Assembly (NCBI RefSeq): GCF_018129025.1
Contig: NZ_JAAEDI010000005.1
Span: forward strand, 62,001-126,000
DNA: 64,000 nucleotides
From: Neoroseomonas terrae
GTDB lineage: Bacteria > Pseudomonadota > Alphaproteobacteria > Acetobacterales > Acetobacteraceae
Direction: 5' to 3'
The notes under the pieces are model-generated. The model was given only the letters and a program-made list of their open reading frames with translations. It was not told the origin of the DNA and made no database searches. Positions 1-8,064 of the stretch are shown piece by piece; position 1 is the first letter of the stretch, and each line of letters begins with the position of its first letter. The position numbers and the translations under genes are program-made.

Positions 1-1
1 C

Positions 2-1060
2 ATGGAACGCAGTGTCTCGCCGGTATCGGCCAAACCCCTTCTTCGCGCCTTGGGCGGTGAGGCCGTGTGGCCACCGCCCGCTTGGCTGATGCGCCAGGCT
101 GGCCGCTACCTGCCGGAATACCGGGAACTCCGCGCCAAGGCGGGCGACTTCATTTCGCTCTGCACGACGCCCCAGCTCGCCGCGGAGGTCACGCTCCAGC
201 CGATCCGCCGCTTCGGCATGGAAGGCGCGATCCTGTTCTCCGACATCCTGATGGTGCCCTGGGCGCTCGGACAGCCGTTGCGCTTCGCGGAAGGCGAAGG
301 CCCGCTGCTCGAGCCGCTGCGGAGCGCGGAGGCGATCGCGGCGCTGCATCCTGGCACCGTGGTGGAACGCGTCGCGCCGATCCTCGAAACCGTTGCCCGG
401 GTTCGCCGGGGCCTTGCCGCTGAAGCGCCGCGCACGACGCTGATCGGTTTCGCCGGCGGCTGCTTCACCGTCGCCTGCTACATGCTGGAAGGACGCGGCA
501 GCAAGGAATTCGCCGCGGCACGCGGGCTCGCCTATGCCGATCCGGCCTTGTTCGGCCGGCTGATCCGCACGTTGCAGGATGCGACGGTGGAATACCTCGT
601 CGCACAGGTCGAAGCGGGTGCCGAGGCGCTCATGCTGTTCGATTCGTGGGCAGGCATGCTTTCCCCGGGCCAGTTCCGTCGCTGGGTGATCGAACCGACC
701 GCCGCCATTACGCGTACGCTGCGCCGCCGCTGCCCGGGGGTGCCCCTGATCGGCTTCCCGCGCCTGGCCGGACCATTGTTGGCTGATTACGCGGGGAGAG
801 CGGGAGTCGACTGCTGTGCCATCGATACGGCGATGGATCCACGGTGGGCCGCGCAGGCCGTTCCGCCGACGATGGCGCTGCAGGGGAATCTCGATCCGCT
901 TGCACTGGTTGCCGGGGGCGCGGCGCTGGAAGCGGAAGCACGATCGATCCTCGCGGCCATGCGAGGGCGGCCGTATGTGTTCAACCTCGGACACGGCATC
1001 GTGCCGCAGACACCGCCGGAGAACGTGACGGCGTTGATGCGGATCCTGCGGTCGGCATGA
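2..1060 (+). CDS. hemE: Uroporphyrinogen decarboxylase
   Basis: Cytosolic enzyme that removes four acetate carboxyls from uroporphyrinogen III to give coproporphyrinogen III in haem synthesis. The protein has 352 residues, the usual length. The N-terminal substrate-binding signature PAWLMRQAGRYLPEYRE is present near residues 26-42, followed by FSDILMVPWALG with the catalytic-type Asp. The C-terminal NLGHGIVPQTPPE motif is intact. The ATG at base 2 is used; because the window starts one base earlier, promoter and ribosome binding site cannot be seen. In several alphaproteobacteria hemE sits close to the replication origin, which fits the parAB block about 28 kb away. The gene converges with the YciI-like gene. 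Confidence 0.97.
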   Translation: MERSVSPVSAKPLLRALGGEAVWPPPAWLMRQAGRYLPEYRELRAKAGDFISLCTTPQLAAEVTLQPIRRFGMEGAILFSDILMVPWALGQPLRFAEGEGPLLEPLRSAEAIAALHPGTVVERVAPILETVARVRRGLAAEAPRTTLIGFAGGCFTVACYMLEGRGSKEFAAARGLAYADPALFGRLIRTLQDATVEYLVAQVEAGAEALMLFDSWAGMLSPGQFRRWVIEPTAAITRTLRRRCPGVPLIGFPRLAGPLLADYAGRAGVDCCAIDTAMDPRWAAQAVPPTMALQGNLDPLALVAGGAALEAEARSILAAMRGRPYVFNLGHGIVPQTPPENVTALMRILRSA

Positions 1061-1221
1061 GGGCGGATGGCCAGGGCAAACTCCGCTGCAAACCATGCGC
1101 CGGCAACGGTCGAGGGCCTCCGGATTGGCTGACGACTTCCGCCAACGGAAAACGGAGAGACTTCGGCCCTCAGGCCGCGCAGGAAGCGGACACCAACGAC
1201 GGCAACAAGCTGCGGCTCAGA

Positions 1222-1554
1222 TCAGGGTGTCTCTTTCATTGGCCAGACTTCAACGACGCCATGCGCCACCGCACAGGGCACATGGGAAACCTTTGCGATA
1301 GCTTCGGCCAAGTCAGCGGCCTCAATGATGGCGAATCCGGCAATCGGCAAGGCGGACGACATGAACGGCCCGTCGCGGGTTTCCACGCCGCGGGCCTCTG
1401 GATTGCGGACCTGCACAGGTGCGCCGGCGATCCCGATTGCCGCGCCTTCGGACCGCAGCTTCGCATCCTCGGCATGGGCGGCGTCCCTGACGCGGCGGGG
1501 AGTGCGGTCGTAGTCGGCCGGGTCGCCGTATCCGATTGTGATGAACCTGGGCAT
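1222..1554 (-). CDS. YciI-like (DGPF-domain) protein
   Basis: A 110-residue protein of the YciI/DGPF family. The hallmark DGPF is at residues 62-65, followed by the usual IAGFAIIEAADLAEAI segment and a closing VVEVWPM strand. Members are small ferredoxin-like-fold proteins. They often accompany ECF sigma factors or act as minor enzymes, but no function is established for this one. The ATG at 1554 is supported by a good AGGAGAC ribosome binding site about eight bases upstream. It stands alone: hemE converges on it, and about 350 bases without a recognisable gene lie upstream. Codon usage looks less extreme in GC than its neighbours, so recent arrival is possible. Confidence 0.8.
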   Translation of the reverse strand: MPRFITIGYGDPADYDRTPRRVRDAAHAEDAKLRSEGAAIGIAGAPVQVRNPEARGVETRDGPFMSSALPIAGFAIIEAADLAEAIAKVSHVPCAVAHGVVEVWPMKETP

Positions 1555-1903
1555 GGTCTCGTCTCCTTGCAGGGGGCCTGCGCTGCGATCCTCGCAAGAA
1601 CGCCGTAGTCGCAGGCGGCCTTCGGATGGTCCAACTCAAAGGCAGCTTCACGAGGATGCGGTATGCCGAGATGGCGCTCTTGCAACTCGGCCTGAACGCT
1701 TTCGCCAATTCCTCGCTTCCGTCCTTCGAGCAAATGTGACGGAACGACTGCCGGGTTGTGGAGAACGTCCCGCAGGATGACCACCCCGCGGCATCGCAGG
1801 TCCAATTGCATGTCCACAATCGGTCTGGACGCCCGCCGGCTGACGCCGCCTCGCGTCCCATGACCGTGCTCCGCCACGTTGCGGCCAGGGCAAGCCCCGT
1901 CTC
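1555..1903. other. Stretch with no recognisable gene
   Basis: About 350 bases between the YciI-like gene and the azlD remnant. Open frames exist on both strands but none resembles a family I know, and none has a convincing ribosome binding site. Base composition is somewhat less GC-biased than the flanking genes. The minus-strand frame overlapping 1570-1800 is the most protein-like, but it runs out of frame into the YciI-like gene. This may be eroded sequence connected with the azl decay next door. Confidence 0.4.
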
Positions 1904-2212
1904 CTACATCACCGACCGCACCACCAACATCGCGGCGAGCCCGGCCATCAGTCCGGGCAATAATCGCCGCCGGTCCGTCAGGCAGATCATCACTCCCACG
2001 ACCAACCCGACCAACCGGGCCGCCAGCGGCACCTCTGCCAGCGTGCCTGCCAGCGCCACGATGGCCCTGGCGACGAAGGCTGCCAGCGTCGTCTGTGCGA
2101 CCGCCGTTGCCCAGGCGATGGCGGGATGGTCCGGGACAGGCCGCCGGCCAGCCAGACGCCGGTCAGGCGCAGCGCCAGACAGGCCAAGCAACGCAAGGTC
2201 AGCCGGCGGCAC
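1904..2212 (-). pseudogene. AzlD-type branched-chain amino acid exporter subunit, frameshifted
   Basis: AzlD is the small membrane partner of AzlC in branched-chain amino acid export. The frame ending at 1904 encodes the typical C-terminal two thirds: AIAWATAVAQTTLAAFVARA, LVGLVVGVMICLTDRRRLL, and LMAGLAAMLVVRSVM. Its own N-terminus, read from a GTG at 2212, is polar and arginine-rich. The expected first membrane segment, LACLALRLTGVWLAGG, lies in the neighbouring frame at about 2140-2190. A one-base shift near 2115-2125 would join them (SRTIP to PAIAWAT). I therefore read it as a frameshifted gene. The alternative is a sequencing error. Together with the truncated azlC upstream it suggests a dead transporter. 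Confidence 0.55.
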
Positions 2213-2375
2213 GCCGCCGCCCCATCAGGAAAGCCACGGTCCCGCCGACCAGCCCCGCGATGAGCAGCGCCATGCCGGAAGGCAGCACGAAGGCGAGCGA
2301 TGCGGCGGCCATGGCGACGCCTGCTGCACCGAAGGCCTCGCGAAGGCCAGGAAGGAAAGCGGACACGGCCGCCAT
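2199..2375 (-). pseudogene. Truncated AzlC C-terminal remnant
   Basis: A 58-codon frame whose product resembles only the end of AzlC: LPGLREAFGAAGVAMAAAS, then LPSGMALLIAGLVGGTVAFL, then a basic tail. Full AzlC is about 230 residues. An in-frame stop lies four codons upstream of the ATG, and the stop of the AraC-type gene is only about 40 bases upstream, so the first three quarters of the gene are gone. The remnant overlaps the azlD frame by 14 bases, as intact azlCD pairs do. The similarity is judged by eye from the hydrophobic pattern and gene order. Confidence 0.45.
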
Positions 2376-2417
2376 GGTGCGGGGTCAGGGGTGGAATGGG
2401 AACACCACCGGCCGGCG

Positions 2418-3236
2418 TCACCCCGGCATGATCGCTGCCTTGCCGCCGGGCGTGGTACCGAAGGCTGCGCGGAAGGCAGCGCCGAAGGCCGGCGCGCTGG
2501 CATAGCCCACGGCCGAAGCCGCGCGCGCCGGCGTGGCACCGGCAGCCAGCAGCGCCGCCGCCTCTGCGAGCCGCAATGCCTGCCGCCAGCGGGCAAAGCC
2601 CATGCCGGTCTCGGCCTGGAACAGGCGGCGAAGCGTGCGTGGGCTGGCGCCGCTGCGCGTGGCCCAGCCATCGAGGGTCAGCGGGCTCGCCGGGTCGGCC
2701 GCAAGCGCTGCAGCCAGGCGTTGCAGGCGGGCGTCGCGGGGCTGCGGCACGGCGATCGGCAGGCGCGGTGCACGCCGGATCTCATCCAGCATCAGCGCAG
2801 CGAGCAGCCCGCCGCGGCCGCGCTCATCCCACTCCAGGGGCTCGGCGCAGGCCGCAAGGATCAGCTCCCGCAGCAGCGGCGAGACTGAGAGAGCGGCAGG
2901 ATGGGCCGGCAGGTCCCGCGTCACATCCGCCCGCAGGAACAACGCGCGCATCGCGAGGCCCCGGGGCATGGCGACCGCGTGTGGTAGCCGGGCCGGCAGC
3001 CACAGGGCCCGGGCGGGCGGCACCGTGTAGCGCTCGGTGTCCGTGGTCACGCGCATGATCCCGTCGGTCGCGTAGAGCAGCTGCGCACGGTCATGGCTGT
3101 GGCGAGGGACAGCCTCGCCCTCGGGGTAGTCGCGGGCATAGGCAGCCAGCGGCCGGTTCACCCGGTCATGCGGCAGGTCCCGGCGTGGTGCGGCGGATTG
3201 GCCGTTCTGCGACAGGATTTGGCCAGACGTTGCCAT
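2418..3236 (-). CDS. AraC-family transcriptional regulator
   Basis: A 272-residue AraC/XylS regulator when started at the ATG at 3236 (MATSGQILSQ). A longer frame reaches 3347 but would run into the divergent transporter gene. The N-terminal cupin-like sensing domain (HSHDRAQLLYATDGIMRV, residues about 45-65) is followed by a C-terminal double helix-turn-helix: LTLDGWATRSGASPRTLRRL, then ASAVGYASAPAFGAAFRAAFG ending in the usual P-x-G region. It is divergent from the MFS transporter with only 58 bases between starts, so control of that transporter is likely. The inducer is unknown. Downstream lie the azlC/azlD remnants. Confidence 0.88.
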   Translation of the reverse strand: MATSGQILSQNGQSAAPRRDLPHDRVNRPLAAYARDYPEGEAVPRHSHDRAQLLYATDGIMRVTTDTERYTVPPARALWLPARLPHAVAMPRGLAMRALFLRADVTRDLPAHPAALSVSPLLRELILAACAEPLEWDERGRGGLLAALMLDEIRRAPRLPIAVPQPRDARLQRLAAALAADPASPLTLDGWATRSGASPRTLRRLFQAETGMGFARWRQALRLAEAAALLAAGATPARAASAVGYASAPAFGAAFRAAFGTTPGGKAAIMPG

Positions 3237-3294
3237 GCGGCCGAGACTAGCCTTGGCAAACGTCCGGGGCAAAGCCTCGGCGAGAGGAAGAACC

Positions 3295-4545
3295 ATGACA
3301 CCGGCACGGCGCCAGGTGGTGTTCATCAACGCCGCCCACAGCTTCACCCATTATTGCCTGCTGATCCTGGCCACGGCGGTGCTCGCCATGGTCCAGCAGG
3401 ACAGCGCGAATTTCGGCGGCGATTTCGGCCCGATCCTCGCTCTCGGCACCACGATGTTCGTCACCTACGGTCTCGGAGCGCTGCCGATGGGCTGGCTCGC
3501 CGCGCGCTTCGGACGACGGGCGATGATGGTGTCCTTCTTTCTCGGCACCGGATTCTTCATGGCCGCGACCGGGCTGATGGACGGCCCCGTCGGGGTGGGC
3601 ATTTCCCTCGGGCTGATGGGCGCCTTCGCTGCGGTCTACCACCCGATCGGCACCGCCATGCTGGTGGAGGCGGCCGGCGACAGGGTCGGCCGCGCCATGG
3701 GCATCAACGGCGTGTTCGGCAACCTGGGCGTGGCCACCGCGCCGGTCGTCACGGCCCTGGTCGCGTTCACGCTCGGCTGGCGCTGGGCCTTCATCATCCC
3801 GGGGGTCGCCTGCTTCCTGGTTGGACTGCTCTACATGCGCGAACCCGACTTCGATGCGGTGAAGGCCGGCGGCGGCGCCCGCCCCTTCGCCCCGATCCCG
3901 CGCTCGATCGTCCGTCGCGCCGTGCTGATCCTGATGTCGATCGCGGCCGTCTCGGGGCTGGTGTTCAACGCCTACACCTTGCTGATCCCGAAGCTGATGC
4001 AGGAAAGGCTCGCCAACAGCCCGGACCTGCTGCCGGTGGTGGGCCTGCTCGCCTTCCTCGCGACCATCTGCGGCGGCGTCACGCAGTTCACCGTGGGGCG
4101 GATGATCGACAAGCGCACGTTGAAAAGCGTGTTCATGCCACTCGGCCTCGCTCTCGTGCCGGGGCTGCTGGCACTGTCCTTCCTGCAGGGCTGGGCCGTG
4201 CTGCCGGTGGCCGGCCTCGTCGCCGCCTGCGTCTTCGGCCAGGTGACGGTGAACGAGACCATGACCGCGCGCTACGTCGCGCCGGAGATGCGGGCGAAGC
4301 TGTACTCCATCCGGTTCACCGTCGGCTTCCTGGGTGCGGCCGTGGCGTCGCCACTCGTCGGCTTCCTGCATGAGGCGACGGGGTCGCTCGCGGTGGCGAT
4401 GCTGGTGCTGGCAGCGGTGGCGACGGTGACGCTGATCTGCGCCTTCGCCTTCCCGGACCGGCAGGAGGAGCTCAAGCCGGAACTCTGGGCGCAGGCGCCG
4501 GAGTTCGAGGAGGAACGGCGAGTAGTGGCGCAGCCGGCGGAGTGA
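3295..4545 (+). CDS. MFS transporter (fosmidomycin-resistance-like)
   Basis: A 416-residue inner-membrane major facilitator with about twelve hydrophobic segments. The loop 2-3 motif is GWLAARFGRRA (residues about 65-75). The N-terminal INAAHSFTHY and the AVYHPIGTAM segment resemble the Fsr/fosmidomycin-resistance branch, which exports small phosphorylated or amphipathic compounds. The substrate cannot be assigned. The ATG at 3295 is preceded by GAGAGGAAG, a strong ribosome binding site. An upstream in-frame ATG at 3235 overlaps the AraC gene start and lacks such a site. The divergent AraC regulator is the probable controller. Confidence 0.88.
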   Translation: MTPARRQVVFINAAHSFTHYCLLILATAVLAMVQQDSANFGGDFGPILALGTTMFVTYGLGALPMGWLAARFGRRAMMVSFFLGTGFFMAATGLMDGPVGVGISLGLMGAFAAVYHPIGTAMLVEAAGDRVGRAMGINGVFGNLGVATAPVVTALVAFTLGWRWAFIIPGVACFLVGLLYMREPDFDAVKAGGGARPFAPIPRSIVRRAVLILMSIAAVSGLVFNAYTLLIPKLMQERLANSPDLLPVVGLLAFLATICGGVTQFTVGRMIDKRTLKSVFMPLGLALVPGLLALSFLQGWAVLPVAGLVAACVFGQVTVNETMTARYVAPEMRAKLYSIRFTVGFLGAAVASPLVGFLHEATGSLAVAMLVLAAVATVTLICAFAFPDRQEELKPELWAQAPEFEEERRVVAQPAE

Positions 4546-4699
4546 ATGCCACGGAGATCGGAGGCGCGCTGCCCCTCCGAGCCACCCCGCCAGGTGCTTG
4601 GAGCACCTGGACCGCATTCTGTTGGCACCCGACACAGCAGGCACGCTGCTCCGTTGGGACAAGTTGCGCGCAAGGCTGCGTATCGGCGCGCATTCTGCC

Positions 4700-4790
4700 G
4701 TTGTCGGCCGGCGCCAAGTGGAGGATTGCAAAGGCCCTTCGGCCTTTGCTGGGGTGAGCCCGAGAGGGGCAAGGCCCCTCTCGGTCCTGT
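4700..4790 (+). repeat. Double-hairpin intergenic repeat, copy 1
   Basis: REP-like element between the MFS gene and the pcm-like gene (convergent). The first hairpin is 4728-4749 with arms GCAAAGGCC and GGCCTTTGC. The second is 4760-4784 with arms CCGAGAGGGGC and GCCCCTCTCGG around a three-base loop. A shared lead GGCGCCAAGTGGAGGATT precedes it. The outer base pair of hairpin 1 is G-C here and C-G in most other copies, a compensatory change. It could serve as a transcription stop for both convergent genes. Confidence 0.85.
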
Positions 4791-4792
4791 CT

Positions 4793-5692
4793 TCACCCGG
4801 CCGGCGCAGCCGGTGTCGCGGCTGGCGTCGGGGTCCCGGCCGGCCGTGGCTGGTTCATCATCGTGCCGGTCATCGGGATGAAGTACACGCCGACGTCCTT
4901 GCGACTGCGGACGCGGCCGTCTTCGTCCTTCGTATAGATGTAGAGGAATTGCCCGCGCCGGAACGGCTGCCCGATCGGGATCACCAGCCGCCCGCCCGGC
5001 TTCAGCTGCTGCAGCAGCGCGGGCGGCACGTACTGCGCTGCGCAGGTGACGATGATGGTATCGAAGCCACCCTGTACCTCCGGCCACCCGAAGAAGCCGT
5101 CGCCGACACGGGTTTCCAGGTTGGTGTAGCCGATCGGCGCGAAGATGCGCTGCACGGCGCTGCCGAGCGGATTGATGATCTCGATCGAATACTGCCGGGC
5201 GACGATGCGCGACAGCAGCGCCGCCTGGAAGCCGGAGCCGGTGCCGATTTCGAGCACCACATGCTCGGGTTTCGGCGCGCAGACCTGCGTCATGTAGGCT
5301 TGGCCGAGATAGTCCGACAGCGCCGAACCGAAGCCTAAGCCCCAGGGCTTGGGGTCGGTTTCATAGGCGTTGACGGCGCCGTTGGCGCGGCCTTCGTAGT
5401 TCCAGTGGAAGTACTCGCGCGGCAGCGTCTCGAAGGCGCGCAGCACGGCGGGGTCGGCCTCGCCGTTGAAACGGGATTTCAGATAGCTCTCGATGCGCCG
5501 CATCGCCGCCGGCTTGCGGGCCTGGATGGCGTTGAAGGCCTGCTCGCTGATGGCGGTTTCGCGGCCGGAAGCGCGCATCGCCGTCAGGTAGGCGTCCCGC
5601 GTCCAGCCGGCGCTGCCCTGGGCGCGGAGGAGCGACGGGGCCGCCAAGGCGCCGAAAGCGCCAAGCAGGAGCGAACGGCGGGCAACGGTCAT
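4793..5692 (-). CDS. Tat-exported protein-L-isoaspartate methyltransferase-like protein
   Basis: A 299-residue protein whose C-terminal two thirds match protein-L-isoaspartate O-methyltransferase (PCMT). The SAM-binding motif is VVLEIGTGSGFQAALLS, preceded by SDYLGQAYMTQV, followed by DTIIVTCAAQYVPPALLQQL and LKPGGRLVIPIG. PCMT normally repairs isoaspartyl residues in the cytosol. Here the N-terminus (MTVARRSLLLGAFGALAAP) is a twin-arginine-type signal peptide, so the enzyme appears to be exported. An extra helical domain (about residues 30-110) and a Pro/Ala-rich tail flank the core. The ATG at 5692 overlaps the stop of the upstream membrane gene (ATGA). How an exported enzyme would obtain SAM is unexplained. 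Confidence 0.85.
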   Translation of the reverse strand: MTVARRSLLLGAFGALAAPSLLRAQGSAGWTRDAYLTAMRASGRETAISEQAFNAIQARKPAAMRRIESYLKSRFNGEADPAVLRAFETLPREYFHWNYEGRANGAVNAYETDPKPWGLGFGSALSDYLGQAYMTQVCAPKPEHVVLEIGTGSGFQAALLSRIVARQYSIEIINPLGSAVQRIFAPIGYTNLETRVGDGFFGWPEVQGGFDTIIVTCAAQYVPPALLQQLKPGGRLVIPIGQPFRRGQFLYIYTKDEDGRVRSRKDVGVYFIPMTGTMMNQPRPAGTPTPAATPAAPAG

Positions 5693-8064
5693 GCGCGATT
5701 CCTCGGCCAGGAGAGTGATGCGGCAATGTAACAAATCATCCCGGCGACCAGAAGCCAGGACAGGCCCATGCCATGGCCGAGAAGGTTGGCGAGTGGCGTG
5801 GCGACCACGGAGAAGGCGCCGTTCAGCGCCCAGGCCCAGGGCAGCAGCGCCGGGCCTTCATGCTGGAAGCGGTCGAGCCCGAGCGGAAAGGGGAAGCCGA
5901 GGGCCAGCGAAATCGGCGCCAGGCTGACGACCAGCAGGGCCGCGCGCAGCGCCCAGGGCAGGTCCAGCGCGGCGAGGACCGCCGGCCTAACGCCGACCAG
6001 CGCCAGCAGCGAGCACCCCACCGCCACCAGCACCGCCACGCGCAGCGCCCGCCCCGGCGCCGCGACGCGACCGGCCCACATCGCGCCGATGCCCGAGAAC
6101 ACCAGCATCGTCGTCAGCACCAGCGCGAAGCCGGAGGTGCGGTCGCCCAGGAGCAGGGCGGCATGCTCGATGAAAGCGATCTCGATCAGCAGGAAGCCGA
6201 GGCCGAGGGCCGGGAAGTAGATCAGTGCCCGGCCCAGCACCGGCCCCGGCACGCGCAAAGACCCGCGGGCGGCGAGCGGCAGCACGGAGACGACCATCGC
6301 CAGGATGATCGCCTGCGCCAGCACGGCGACATTCACCAGCAGGCCGATCTCCTGCTGCGGCAGGATCTCGATGCGATTGAGGGCGGCGCCGAGTGCCGGC
6401 AGCCTCACCAGCGGGGACAGCCATGGACGGTCGGCGGTGACGGGAGACCGGTCGAAGGCATCCTGCGGCGGGATGCCGGCGAGGACCTGCTCGGCTTCCC
6501 GCGCCACGGCATCCTGCGCCTCCCCGGTTTGCTCGACGCTGGTGCTTTCGAGCGCGATCGGCGGCAGGTCGTTCCAGATCTCACGGCCTTCGGCAGGCAG
6601 GCCGGGCGCATAGGAGAGGTCGAAGGACCGTTCGTCGGCGAACGCGGCGAGGCGTTGCACACGCGCCTCGTCGAAGGGCTGCCGGGCGATCAGCACGCGC
6701 AAGTTCCAGGCCGAGCGAATGACGGCGACATGCCGCGCGGGCTCGGCCACGCCCGCGAGGCGCAGTGCCTCCCGCGCCGTCGCCAGCACCCGCACGGCAT
6801 AGGCCGGCATCTCGCGGATACCGACCGGCACCGAGATCATGCCGTCCGGCTCTAGCCGGGCGAGGAAGCCGGCCAGCGCCTCGGCCGTGTAGACGTTGCG
6901 GTTCTGGTCATCGGCGCCGAGAAAGTCGCCCGCGATGTCCACAAGGTCATAGGTGCCCGCGGCGGTGAGCGGATGCGCGGCGGAGACCGCCACGCGCGGA
7001 TCGACAGCCGGCGGTGACGACGGTCCCAGCCCGTGCAGCAACGCGTGTCGCAGCACCGGTTCCGGCTCGATCACCGTGACATGCGACGCGCCGAGGGCCA
7101 GCGCCTCCGCTGGCCGGAAGCCGCCCGCGGCGCCGAGCGCGAGCACGTTCGGCGCGTCCAGTAGCGCATAGGGCGCGCCGTCCAGCGCGGAGGGCGCATG
7201 CGCCGCCGCCGGTTGGCCGTTCGGCAGGGCGGCGATGCGCGATCCGTCCCGATACAGGCCGAAGGATCGCGGCGGCGCCGGCACGCCGAGCACGCCGGCA
7301 TTGTTCGACACATCCGTGTCCAGCCGCTCGGTGAAGTTGTCGAGCAGCAGATAGACGCCGCGCGGCGACAGCACCTCCGCCACCACACGGCTGTCGGGCA
7401 CGTTCATCGGCGCGTAGATCGCCTTGAACTCGTTCACCCGCGGCGCGGCGATGCCGAACACCGCCGCCTCAGTCGCGCCCAATACGACCAGCGCCGCGAT
7501 GCGCCAGCGCGTTCCGCCCGAGATCATCGCTGCGATGGCCAGCAGCGGCAGCAGCGCCGGCACCAGCACGAAGGGGTGCAGCACGAACATCAGAACCAGC
7601 GCGAGCACCGCACCCGTGCCCGCGCCGAGAAGGTCGTAGCCATAGACGCGGCCGACCTCGTTCGAATGCACGACGAAGTTCAGCGAGACGGCGAGGCCCG
7701 CGAGGAAGAAGAAGGGGAACAGCGCGGCGTAGTAGAGCGCGATGTTCCAAAGCTGCGCACTTGCCGAGACCGGGTTCTGCAGCTCCAGCGGGTTGAACCC
7801 GTTCAGCGTCGCGCCGATCCAGCCTGCACCGCCCGCCGCCAGCATCGCGACAGGCAGCGCCGGCAACAGCCATCGCGCGTGGCGCAGAAACACCTGCCGC
7901 CCCAGCACCATCACCACGCCCGACACGGCAAAGCCTGTCATGGCGATGGAAATCACCCAGTACCCGTACTCGGACCAGCTCGCGACCGCGAAGAAGCGGG
8001 TGAGCGCGATCTCCACGCCGACGGCCGCGCCAGCGATGAGAAACAGCGGAATCAGCGACTGCAT
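5689..8064 (-). CDS. Polytopic membrane protein with spermidine-synthase-like domain
   Basis: A 791-residue protein of the fused membrane/spermidine-synthase-like type. About six membrane segments (residues 1-200) precede a soluble Rossmann-like domain. That domain carries VLALGAAGGFRPAEALALGA and VTVIEPEP (the nucleotide-binding glycines and acidic strand end), then YDLVDIAGDF. A second membrane block of about seven segments follows (roughly 560-790). True polyamine synthases are soluble and about 280 residues, so substrate and reaction are open. Its start overlaps the hydrolase stop by one base (TGATG) and its stop overlaps the exported methyltransferase start (ATGA). The three genes are probably one translationally coupled operon acting at the cell envelope. 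Confidence 0.85.
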   Translation of the reverse strand: MQSLIPLFLIAGAAVGVEIALTRFFAVASWSEYGYWVISIAMTGFAVSGVVMVLGRQVFLRHARWLLPALPVAMLAAGGAGWIGATLNGFNPLELQNPVSASAQLWNIALYYAALFPFFFLAGLAVSLNFVVHSNEVGRVYGYDLLGAGTGAVLALVLMFVLHPFVLVPALLPLLAIAAMISGGTRWRIAALVVLGATEAAVFGIAAPRVNEFKAIYAPMNVPDSRVVAEVLSPRGVYLLLDNFTERLDTDVSNNAGVLGVPAPPRSFGLYRDGSRIAALPNGQPAAAHAPSALDGAPYALLDAPNVLALGAAGGFRPAEALALGASHVTVIEPEPVLRHALLHGLGPSSPPAVDPRVAVSAAHPLTAAGTYDLVDIAGDFLGADDQNRNVYTAEALAGFLARLEPDGMISVPVGIREMPAYAVRVLATAREALRLAGVAEPARHVAVIRSAWNLRVLIARQPFDEARVQRLAAFADERSFDLSYAPGLPAEGREIWNDLPPIALESTSVEQTGEAQDAVAREAEQVLAGIPPQDAFDRSPVTADRPWLSPLVRLPALGAALNRIEILPQQEIGLLVNVAVLAQAIILAMVVSVLPLAARGSLRVPGPVLGRALIYFPALGLGFLLIEIAFIEHAALLLGDRTSGFALVLTTMLVFSGIGAMWAGRVAAPGRALRVAVLVAVGCSLLALVGVRPAVLAALDLPWALRAALLVVSLAPISLALGFPFPLGLDRFQHEGPALLPWAWALNGAFSVVATPLANLLGHGMGLSWLLVAGMICYIAASLSWPRNRA

